The translations under genes and the position numbers were made by a program. Below, in pieces: positions 17,078 through 25,087 of a stretch of DNA of 64,000 bases. How positions within the stretch are numbered: position 1 is the first letter of the stretch; every line of letters begins with the position of its first letter. The notes beneath the pieces are model-generated. The model did no database searches, had not been told where the DNA came from, and saw only the letters and a program-made list of their open reading frames with translations. Source of the DNA: an uncultured Bacteroidales bacterium (lineage in GTDB: Bacteria > Bacteroidota > Bacteroidia > Bacteroidales > Bacteroidaceae); contig CADCBO010000005.1 in NCBI GenBank assembly GCA_902799685.1, positions 62,001 to 126,000 on the forward strand, written 5' to 3'.

Positions 17078-18424
17078 TTAAGGATAAGCGTTGATGACGG
17101 TGTGCAGGTATTCAAAGCGGTTGGTGAGCCAATTCTTCAGGCCCGATACCTGAGAACGGAACGTATAATTTGAGATGCCCCAGAGCGTAAGGTCATTCCT
17201 GGCCGAGCGGGAAATGGAAGTGGATGCCATGTCAATAAGGTCCAGCAGGTAAGCAAGAGTCTTTTCATGTCTTTCATTCCAGATATCCTTGACCAAATCT
17301 ACAAACTCCGGAACGCCGAACAAATCCGATATCCAATGCGGATAGCTGCCGTATTTGCCAATTCGTCTGTACGGATTCGACCCGAACACCAGATATTGGT
17401 AGTTGCCAAAAAAGGTATGTCCCCAGCCCCGTGAATCATACATATCACTCCAGTCATAGCTGAAACCGCCGTCACAGTCCCAGATGGGGCCCATCACCCA
17501 CTTTGTGGTATCGCAATAGCGGTTTATGTAACCGCTTCGGATGCTGGATCCGTTGTTCATCTCTACGTTACCCATAATCTCCTGGGCAAGCAGGTAACCC
17601 GCCATGCTCTCCACGTCAAGCACGCTACATATCTCATCCCAATCCATGGACTCTATCGCCTCCTCCAGCTCCGCAAAAGCATCCTTTACCCACTTCACTT
17701 CATACTCAGCGGCATCCTTGGGAAATTTCACGGCACAGGCTGTACCATATACATCAGACCAGAAGTTGTTTGTAGCCTTGGGCTCATCATCGGGCCCGTC
17801 ATTAACATCAAGCGCCAGCAGAATGCCCTCATCCTGATCCAGCACGACACGGTTACCACCCTCCTCCACCTGCTCGGTCACAGCATAGAGGCCCTGGTCA
17901 TCACCGTTCAGCTCCAGATGCACATAACGGATATGGTTGGCATAAGGAACCTCCAGACAGCGTGCAAGCGCAAAACCCACCAGATTCATCATGTGGGTCA
18001 CGTCACGGTAATCGGCCAGAAACACCCAGTCGCGGTTCTTGGGCAGCCCCAGGAATGAGGCCGATTCATCAAGCTTAAGCCTGTACGGTTTCTTGGCATA
18101 CCACTCCCAGGTTGAATTGCCGCGCCCGCGAATCTGCCCCTTAGCCTCAAAACCATTTACGGACTCATTGGCTGTAACAGTCACTGTACAAGGAATATAT
18201 GTCTCCTTTGAGTTTATTCTCCTGCCCCGTTCAGTCTTTATGCTGACCTCTGTAATATCAAAGTTATAGAAGCTGTCGGTGGCCGGATCCTGGAAAGTGA
18301 AAGGAACCTTCACAGGCGGCCCCTGATGCCCGGTCTCGGGTAACGTAAAATCGTCATCCTTAACGCATCCGGCCACCAGCACCAGCGCCAGCGCACCCGC
18401 CAACAGTCCTATAAAACGCCTCAT
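17078..18424 (-). CDS. CotH-kinase-like lipoprotein
   Basis: 448 aa. A lipoprotein signal ends LVAGC (Cys20). The domain is recognised by QIRGRGNSTWEWYAKKPYRLKL, the segment GLPKNRDWVFLADYRD, VTEQVEEGGNRV and the GPIWDCDGGFSYDW metal-site-like segment, all typical of the CotH family. Spore-coat CotH is an atypical protein kinase; in Bacteroidota, CotH-like lipoproteins are frequent in glycan loci and their role is not established. It is the last gene of the minus-strand PUL arm, starting 2 bp after the GH51 stop. Surface location is likely. Kinase activity here is unproven. Confidence 0.83.
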   Translation of the reverse strand: MRRFIGLLAGALALVLVAGCVKDDDFTLPETGHQGPPVKVPFTFQDPATDSFYNFDITEVSIKTERGRRINSKETYIPCTVTVTANESVNGFEAKGQIRGRGNSTWEWYAKKPYRLKLDESASFLGLPKNRDWVFLADYRDVTHMMNLVGFALARCLEVPYANHIRYVHLELNGDDQGLYAVTEQVEEGGNRVVLDQDEGILLALDVNDGPDDEPKATNNFWSDVYGTACAVKFPKDAAEYEVKWVKDAFAELEEAIESMDWDEICSVLDVESMAGYLLAQEIMGNVEMNNGSSIRSGYINRYCDTTKWVMGPIWDCDGGFSYDWSDMYDSRGWGHTFFGNYQYLVFGSNPYRRIGKYGSYPHWISDLFGVPEFVDLVKDIWNERHEKTLAYLLDLIDMASTSISRSARNDLTLWGISNYTFRSQVSGLKNWLTNRFEYLHTVINAYP

Positions 18425-18426
18425 TA

Positions 18427-20493
18427 TTACCTAACTTTGAATTTGAATACAGAGAATGTGCTGCCGGCCACAGAGGTCTTGAGCACCCTGTTGCCCTGGT
18501 CATTCCTGTACCAGCCTTTCTGCCAATAGTCCTGCGGATTCTGGCAACGCGCCATATCCACAGCCTTAGTCACGGGAATCACCTTGTCAGGCTCATCCAG
18601 AGTATTCTCGGCCATCGCGTCCGATGAATAGAGAGTGGTCAGCGTCCCTCCTGTAACTGCTCCCTGCAAGCCGTCAAACTCAATGTTAAGGGGCTGGCTG
18701 TACTTGCTCAGGTTGGTAATCTTCACGATAATCTCATCACCCTGACGCACTGCCGATGCATACAACTGCTGCTGTCCTGTAAGCGGCTTGCCGTCAACTT
18801 TGGCAGGCAGCACGTAATCACCTTTGTTCACTGAATAGAGTTGCTGGACGTAATAACTGCAGCTGCGCATCACGCGGGTATTGTCAAACCAGACCAGGTC
18901 AGGACGCCACTGCCAACCCTGAATATGCGCCAGCAGCGGTGCGTAAGTAGCCATATAGACTACATCGGCATTGCGCTCCAAACCGGTCATGAAGGCCGAT
19001 TCCACCAGCGCCGCATTGAAATGGTTGAATTTCTTGCCGTCAGCACCGTGGCAGGCATACTCTCCGGCAAACACCTTGGTGCCCTCACGCGGATAGTTGT
19101 CATAACGTGTGGCGTTGTTCTCAAAGAATGTCTCAGAACTGTAGAAATGCTCGTCCACCAGGTCACAGCCTAGCTCACGCATCTGAGGCCACAGGTCATT
19201 GAACCACTCTCCGCCGGAGTACGGACCCGACGAGCCAATCAGCTTGATATCAGGATATTTGGCACGGATCTGCTCCACAAACGGCTTAAGATGCTCAATG
19301 AAATCATCGCCCCACTGCTCGTTGCCTACAGCCAGATAGTGCAGATTGAACGGAGCAGGATGACCCATGTCGGCACGCACCTTACCCCACTTGGATGTGG
19401 CGGGGCCATTGGCAAACTCAATCAGGTCAAGCGCATCATCTATATAAGGCTGTAGCTCTTTCAGAGCGGCATGGGGCTTGTCATTGGGATCGTTCTGGAA
19501 CTGGCAAGCCATACCGCAGCTTATTACCGGCAGGGCCTCGGCGCCTATCTCCTCGGCAAAACGGAAAAACTCATAGAATCCCAGGCCGTAGCTCTGGTAA
19601 TAGTCAGGGAACTGCCGCTCGGCAAAGGTGTAGTTCCAGCGGTTCATGTTGACCGGACGGTTCTCTACCGGACCTACGCTGTTCTTCCACTGGTAGCGCT
19701 GCTCAAGGGTTGTACCCTCTACAATGCAGCCTCCCGGAAAACGCAGCACACCCGGCTTAAGCTCAGCCAGCGCCTGGGCAATGTCGGCACGCAGACCGTT
19801 CTCATCGTTGTTATATGTATCTACCGGAAACAGCGATATATGCTCCAGGTCCACGCAGCAGTCCTTGCGGTACTCCACGCTCTCATCCTCACTCCAGGTC
19901 TCCAGATAGATCCTCAGGGTGGCATCGCTCACGGTACGTGGGGCGGTAAACACCACCTCATACCTCTTCCACTCCTTGCCCTCCACCTCTATTACCTCAT
20001 CAAAGAACATCTGGTTCTCACCCATGGTGTCGTCATCGCACAGATGGAAAGTGACAAACTCCTTGGCAGCAGGCTTGCCTTTCTTTCCGAAAGGGGCCGT
20101 ACGTGCCCATACGCTGAACCTGTACTGCTTACCCTCCTCTATGCCCATTCCGAAAAAACCTTCGTTCTCTATGCCGCTGAACATGACCGGATGGCCGGCA
20201 TAACCTATGCGCACATAGTGCGGGCAGCGCTCAAACGGGCCGTCATCACGCACCTGCACATTCCCGAATGTGGTCCACCCCATAAGCGGGTTGTCAAACT
20301 CAAAAGAACGGTTCTTTACAAGCTCCGCATAGAGTCCGCCGTCAGCAGCGTAGTTTATATCCTCAAAGAACAGGCCGTACATGGTCTTCTGCACAGGAAT
20401 GCCGGCATCCTGCGTCTCTATCTTAAGCGTAGGCTGAGCCAGCATGGCAACAGACGCACAGACTGCCCCTACAAATAACGCAAATCTTTTCAT
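18427..20493 (-). CDS. Alpha-L-arabinofuranosidase, GH51, with N-terminal CBM-like domain
   Basis: 688 aa from ATG 20493. The frame is open to 20562 and would overlap the GH127 gene, but 20493 starts a good signal peptide (MKRFALFVGAV...LAQ). The likely acid/base is Glu392 in AVGNEQWGDDF and the nucleophile Glu478 in FAGEYACHG, both GH51 signatures. Residues about 55-200 resemble a CBM4/9-type beta-sandwich. The enzyme removes alpha-1,2/3/5-linked L-arabinofuranose from arabinan, arabinoxylan, AGP or HRGP side chains in the periplasm or at the surface. It sits 10 bp after the GH127 gene and 2 bp before the CotH-like gene, so all three are co-transcribed. Confidence 0.9.
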   Translation of the reverse strand: MKRFALFVGAVCASVAMLAQPTLKIETQDAGIPVQKTMYGLFFEDINYAADGGLYAELVKNRSFEFDNPLMGWTTFGNVQVRDDGPFERCPHYVRIGYAGHPVMFSGIENEGFFGMGIEEGKQYRFSVWARTAPFGKKGKPAAKEFVTFHLCDDDTMGENQMFFDEVIEVEGKEWKRYEVVFTAPRTVSDATLRIYLETWSEDESVEYRKDCCVDLEHISLFPVDTYNNDENGLRADIAQALAELKPGVLRFPGGCIVEGTTLEQRYQWKNSVGPVENRPVNMNRWNYTFAERQFPDYYQSYGLGFYEFFRFAEEIGAEALPVISCGMACQFQNDPNDKPHAALKELQPYIDDALDLIEFANGPATSKWGKVRADMGHPAPFNLHYLAVGNEQWGDDFIEHLKPFVEQIRAKYPDIKLIGSSGPYSGGEWFNDLWPQMRELGCDLVDEHFYSSETFFENNATRYDNYPREGTKVFAGEYACHGADGKKFNHFNAALVESAFMTGLERNADVVYMATYAPLLAHIQGWQWRPDLVWFDNTRVMRSCSYYVQQLYSVNKGDYVLPAKVDGKPLTGQQQLYASAVRQGDEIIVKITNLSKYSQPLNIEFDGLQGAVTGGTLTTLYSSDAMAENTLDEPDKVIPVTKAVDMARCQNPQDYWQKGWYRNDQGNRVLKTSVAGSTFSVFKFKVR

Positions 20494-20503
20494 AATCAAA
20501 GCC

Positions 20504-22921
20504 TTAACGTACATCCCATTCATAAATACCGGTAGAGAGATTGGCCGGCAGGTCAACCTCAAGCTTCAGGGCGGTGGTTGTTACCGGCTCAAATTTCACT
20601 GTGCAGTTGGTTCCCTTGGCCACGGGATATGCATCGGCCTTTACCGGCTGCCATGCCCCATTGTCATCCTTATAATAGATTCTCCATGCCTTAGGCAGTC
20701 CGCAACCGCCCCAGGGCTGGTCCTCAAACCAATATACCCAGCTGCGGCTCACGGTAGCCTTCTGCTTGAAAGTATAGGTAAGCCACTCTGTCCCGCCGTT
20801 CTTGGGCCACCAGTGATAATAAGGTACAGCCTCATCGGTGCTGCCGGGAGCCAATCCGTCATTTATGGAACTCAGGGCCGATGTACGCGTGGATGCATCC
20901 ACCTTGCTCTGCGATGCCACCGTAGCGGGCATGCTGGCGCGTGTGGCGCGCAGCTCCTGCGGAATCCAGACGGTCATCTCGCCACTGCCCCTGTGACACC
21001 ATGCATAATAAGGAATCATAACCAGCTTGCGGTCCACCACATTCAGGCGTCCGTCCTCGCCAAAACTCACGCTCTGGGCCTGTGTAGTGATCTTGTTCAG
21101 TCCGTAAAGCTCATCTGTATGCTCAACTGTGAAAGTGGGATTCTGGTTGATGATTATGTTACGTACTGAGAAATCGTTGTCAGGCCACTCTGCGCAATAA
21201 ACTATAGGACCGCGCTCCACGGCGATACGGCCTACATCGGCCTTAACGTTCTGGTGAGCCTTTACGGTACGGGGCTCCATGTCAAAATGGATATGTATCA
21301 TGTCACCCTTCTTCCACTGGCGTCCGATGGTAAAGTAGCCGTCCTGTGTCAGAGTGCCATCAGTAGGCTGTCCGTTAACAGTGATTGAATACCCCAGGGT
21401 CTTGCCGTCGGAATAATAATAGAGGTCACTGGGAACCACGTCATTACGAACCCATCCGGGAATCCTTATCTTCAGGTTGAAAGCATTCTTGGCAGCATTC
21501 TTGTCAATACTGATTACGACATCACCGTTCCAAGGATAGTTTGTGGTCTGGGTAAGCTTGACCTCCTTGCCGTTTACCTTCTGGGTAAGCGTATTGGCTG
21601 CAAACAGGTTCACATACAGGTTGTCATCCTTGACTGCATAGATATAACCGGGCAGTGACGGTATGAAACGGCAGATATTGCTGGGGCAGCATGCACACCC
21701 GAACCATGCCTGACGCTGATGCTGGCCTATGCTCTCCAGCGGATTGGGATAGAAGAACCCGCCGCCGTCCAGGCTAACGCCGCTTATAAGACCATTGTAC
21801 AGAGTACGCTCCAGCACGTCAAAATACTTGCTGTCACCATGCAGCAGGAACATGCGGTAATTCACATAGACATTACCTATGGCAGCGCAAGTCTCGCAGT
21901 ATGAACTCATGTTTGGCAACTCATAGTTGGCTCCGAAAGCCTCACCGCTTGACGTAGCGCCTATACCACCGGTAATGTAGAGTTTCTTGCTTACTATGTT
22001 GTCCCAAATGCGGTCAATGGCATCAATGTAGCCCTTGTCACCGGTCAGGGCGGCCACATCGGCCATGCCTGAGTACATGTAGGCGGCACGGACAGCATGA
22101 CCTACGGCCTCATCCTGCTGCAGCACCGGCTTGTGAGCCTGGCTGTACTCGTCACGGCGCTCGGTATAACCGCGCTTATCGAGGAAGAACTTGGCCATAT
22201 CCAGATACTTTTGCTGTCCGGTCACGGTGTACAGTTTTGCCAGCGCCATCTCTGCAATCTGATGACCCGGCACGCGGACCACCTGATCCGGGCCGTCGCC
22301 AATCTCACGGCACACGCAGTCAGCATACTTGATTGCTATGTCCAGGAAATTGCGCTTGCCGGTGGCCTGATAGTGGGCAATTGCACCCTCAACCATGTGG
22401 CCCAGGTTATAAAACTCATGACTCAGGTCCTCAACCATGCTCCAGCGTGTGGGACCTGCCCACTCATGCGGATGCTCAGGGTTCATGGTACGTGCCGTGT
22501 AGAGGTAACCGTCAGGCTCCTGTGCGGCAGCCACCACCTTGAGCACGCTGTCAATATAGAGTTTCAGCTTCTTGTCCGGATAGGTCTGGAGCAGATAGCT
22601 TGCACCCTCAATGGTCTTATAGACATCGGTATCGTCAAAAGAGTAACCGCCCACCTCGAATCCAAGGTTATGGTCGGCATGCATCTGCTGTGCAGCCTTG
22701 GTAAAGTTGTCATAGCGGCCCGTCTCCTCACATTTGCTGAATGCCAGAGGTATGGTAACCTCACGGCTTGCCTTGAGGCGCTGGCCCCAGAAAGAGTTCT
22801 CGGCCACCTTCACGTTGGTAAACGGAACGGGGTCTGTGGGATAGCCACTGCCCTTCTGCTGTGCAGAGAGGCTTACTGATGTTGCGGTAAAGACCGTCAA
22901 AAGGAATAATAATCTTCTCAT
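20504..22921 (-). CDS. Beta-L-arabinofuranosidase, GH127
   Basis: 805 aa. Signal peptide MRRLLFLLTV...SLSAQ. The zinc/cysteine active site is complete: Glu343 and Cys345 in SYCETCA, and Cys411-Cys412 in GCACCPSN. These correspond to Glu338, Cys340, Cys417 (nucleophile) and Cys418 of Bifidobacterium HypBA1, a GH127 enzyme acting on hydroxyproline-linked beta-L-arabino-oligosaccharides. The C-terminal 150 residues (TEWLTYTFKQKATVSRSWVYWFED) look like a discoidin-type (F5/8C) sugar-binding domain. It starts 16 bp after the GH97 stop, in the same operon. It supports an arabinosylated glycoprotein or beta-L-Araf-bearing polymer as substrate. Confidence 0.92.
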   Translation of the reverse strand: MRRLLFLLTVFTATSVSLSAQQKGSGYPTDPVPFTNVKVAENSFWGQRLKASREVTIPLAFSKCEETGRYDNFTKAAQQMHADHNLGFEVGGYSFDDTDVYKTIEGASYLLQTYPDKKLKLYIDSVLKVVAAAQEPDGYLYTARTMNPEHPHEWAGPTRWSMVEDLSHEFYNLGHMVEGAIAHYQATGKRNFLDIAIKYADCVCREIGDGPDQVVRVPGHQIAEMALAKLYTVTGQQKYLDMAKFFLDKRGYTERRDEYSQAHKPVLQQDEAVGHAVRAAYMYSGMADVAALTGDKGYIDAIDRIWDNIVSKKLYITGGIGATSSGEAFGANYELPNMSSYCETCAAIGNVYVNYRMFLLHGDSKYFDVLERTLYNGLISGVSLDGGGFFYPNPLESIGQHQRQAWFGCACCPSNICRFIPSLPGYIYAVKDDNLYVNLFAANTLTQKVNGKEVKLTQTTNYPWNGDVVISIDKNAAKNAFNLKIRIPGWVRNDVVPSDLYYYSDGKTLGYSITVNGQPTDGTLTQDGYFTIGRQWKKGDMIHIHFDMEPRTVKAHQNVKADVGRIAVERGPIVYCAEWPDNDFSVRNIIINQNPTFTVEHTDELYGLNKITTQAQSVSFGEDGRLNVVDRKLVMIPYYAWCHRGSGEMTVWIPQELRATRASMPATVASQSKVDASTRTSALSSINDGLAPGSTDEAVPYYHWWPKNGGTEWLTYTFKQKATVSRSWVYWFEDQPWGGCGLPKAWRIYYKDDNGAWQPVKADAYPVAKGTNCTVKFEPVTTTALKLEVDLPANLSTGIYEWDVR

Positions 22922-22937
22922 ATGCTTGGTTTTTTAT

Positions 22938-24938
22938 TTATTTGCGCTCTGCTATCACTTTCAAAAGGAATCCGCCGCCGCTTGCCAGATGTATGTTCCT
23001 GCACTCTGCCGGTGTGGTTTCACTCAAACGGAACTTTTCAGCCCTGTCGGCATCGGTAAATGCCTGGATGGTATATCTGCGTTCACTGTCCAAAAAACTC
23101 CAGTCCATCTCTATATCACGGCTCTCCCAATTGGTGAGTCCGCCCACATACCAGTCCTGACCGCTGCGGCGTGCCACCACTATATACTTGCCCATTGTTC
23201 CGGACATGACCACCTTTTCATCATATCTGCGCGGAAGCGATGCAATGAAAGATGTAGCAACCGGCTCCTGCTCATAATTTGTGGGGCTGTCGGCCAGCAT
23301 TGACAGAGGTGAGTCAAGAGTAATGTATAGAGCCAGCTGATGGGCTTTTGTCCCCATTGACATTGGTTTGGAGTAATCCACCTTGAAGTCCTTCCTGTAG
23401 GCATTCTTCATGGCACCGGGGGTATAGTCGGCATAGCCGCACATTCCGCGCAGGTATGGTACGGTAACGTCATAAAGCGGATGATCCATTGCATCAGTGT
23501 CATTCCACTTGCAGTTCTCCAACCCCAGAATACCTTCATAGTTTACCACATTGGGATATGTACGGCTCAATCCTGCCGGCGGGAAAATGCCGTGATAGTC
23601 CAGGATAAGACGGTGACGTGCTGCGGCATCGGCAATCCGCCATGCCATCTCGACGGCTGTCTGGTCATTGCGGTCCAGGAAATCTATCTTGAATCCGGCT
23701 ATACCCATTCCGGCATAGTGGCGCATTACCGTCTCAAGCTGTTCATCCACACTGTTGAATATGGCCCAAAGTATAAGCTTTACACCACGCTGACGGCCAT
23801 ACTGTACAAGAGCCGGCAGATTCAGTTCCTGCACAGGCTGCATCAGAAGCCCTTCGTTCACCGGATACCACCCCTCATCCAGCACCACATATTCCAGACC
23901 GTTACGGGCTGCAAAGTCAATATAGTACTCATATGTACGCTGATTGATTCCTGGTTTGAAATCCACCCCTTCCAGCCCCCAGTCATTCCACCATTCCCAT
24001 GCTGAGAAACCTGGCTTTATCCAGTCTGTACCACCGGTAAATGCCTCTTTGCAGAGAGGCTGCGCAAGGGCATAGACCAGATTGTCAACGGGCAGTTCAG
24101 CATCCGATTCGGTTATCTTGAGTATTCGCCACGGATATGTACGCTCACCGTTAGATACAGATATGTAATCACATGTGGACTCCACATATGACATATCCCT
24201 CCAGGGGTGTTTGGCAAATGATGCAGGATAATGGGCAAACACCGCCTCTACGGCAGGATGATGGTCTTTACCGGACTGTGCTGGAATCAGGAACATTCCC
24301 GGATATGCCTTCAGGTCACTCTCCACCAATGTAACACGCAATCCGTTGCCGCAGCCAACACTGGCAGGCAGGAATGCGGGAACAGTAACAGCCTTGGCCA
24401 GCGGCTCTGTGGTATATGAATTCTCAAAAGATGTCCTGAACGGATCAGGTTCACCTGCACTATGTGCCCAGGTTATTTCAGGGTTGCCGTCAAAGGGAAC
24501 CAGAAGCACCTCATCGTAAATAACGGTTTCGGCAGTTCCCGTATAGATAAAACGGTATGCTATACCGTCATCAAATGCACGCCATTCCAACTGCCAATCG
24601 TCACGCAGGTCAAAAACAGCATAGTTATAAGAAACGCCAACCTCTTTCTGCCTGTACAGGACTGTAGATTCATGCTCTGAACGGAATCCGGACGTACTCC
24701 TTACAGCACCCTTCATGTCTATTGTATCACCGCCTGTAACCATTGCGGCACGGGCATCACGCACAAGTATCTTCCCATTATGGCTGATGCTGTAGGTTCC
24801 GTCACTCAAATTGAATGACACTGTTGCGGTCTTCTGGGGTGAACTGATAGTATTTCTGCCCATACCGCCCGAATGGCATGCCGTAAGCATGACCATTAAA
24901 CCGGCAGCTAAAAAAACACGTGACAAGTAGGATTTCAT
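22938..24938 (-). CDS. GH97 retaining glycosidase (alpha-galactosidase / beta-L-arabinopyranosidase type), lipoprotein
   Basis: 666 aa. Lipobox MLTAC (Cys21). GH97 has an inverting branch (SusB alpha-glucosidase, Glu base) and a retaining branch with an Asp nucleophile. Here GFKIDFLDRN gives Asp419 and VVNYEG gives Glu468, matching Asp415 and Glu470 of the retaining B. thetaiotaomicron GH97 alpha-galactosidase. A GH97 with both alpha-galactosidase and beta-L-arabinopyranosidase activity is known. Given the arabinosidases beside it, terminal Gal or Arap removal is the best guess. It is the first gene of the minus-strand arm, divergent from the regulator across 149 bp that contain a candidate operator. 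Confidence 0.88.
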   Translation of the reverse strand: MKSYLSRVFLAAGLMVMLTACHSGGMGRNTISSPQKTATVSFNLSDGTYSISHNGKILVRDARAAMVTGGDTIDMKGAVRSTSGFRSEHESTVLYRQKEVGVSYNYAVFDLRDDWQLEWRAFDDGIAYRFIYTGTAETVIYDEVLLVPFDGNPEITWAHSAGEPDPFRTSFENSYTTEPLAKAVTVPAFLPASVGCGNGLRVTLVESDLKAYPGMFLIPAQSGKDHHPAVEAVFAHYPASFAKHPWRDMSYVESTCDYISVSNGERTYPWRILKITESDAELPVDNLVYALAQPLCKEAFTGGTDWIKPGFSAWEWWNDWGLEGVDFKPGINQRTYEYYIDFAARNGLEYVVLDEGWYPVNEGLLMQPVQELNLPALVQYGRQRGVKLILWAIFNSVDEQLETVMRHYAGMGIAGFKIDFLDRNDQTAVEMAWRIADAAARHRLILDYHGIFPPAGLSRTYPNVVNYEGILGLENCKWNDTDAMDHPLYDVTVPYLRGMCGYADYTPGAMKNAYRKDFKVDYSKPMSMGTKAHQLALYITLDSPLSMLADSPTNYEQEPVATSFIASLPRRYDEKVVMSGTMGKYIVVARRSGQDWYVGGLTNWESRDIEMDWSFLDSERRYTIQAFTDADRAEKFRLSETTPAECRNIHLASGGGFLLKVIAERK

Positions 24939-25002
24939 ATTATGCGTTTACGTAAATGCATAACAAAAGTAGGTCTTAACGCACCTTATCAAAACTACAA
25001 AT

Positions 25003-25039
25003 GTCCAAATATGTATAACAATAGTCCAATATTTGGATT
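25003..25039. promoter_or_regulatory. Candidate operator site 1 between GH97 and the regulator
   Basis: GTCCAAAT-A-TGTA, then after 9 bp TCCAATATTTGGAT. The same order of elements (GTCCAAAT, TGTA, TCCAA, ATTTGGA) recurs at 27768-27800 before susC. No gene ends here, so this copy is unlikely to be a terminator. It lies in the divergent intergenic region and could serve both PUL arms. Confidence 0.5.
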
Positions 25040-25087
25040 TTTGTATTATATTCGGCCCATAAACAGACAATAGCCGGAAGAAAAATA

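Noticed and set aside
19471-20478. A 335-aa plus-strand open frame over the GH51 gene
   Set aside because: The opposite strand carries a complete GH51 with catalytic residues. This frame has no recognisable motif.
22097-22879. A 260-aa plus-strand open frame over the GH127 gene
   Set aside because: Antisense shadow of the GH127 coding frame; composition is not protein-like.
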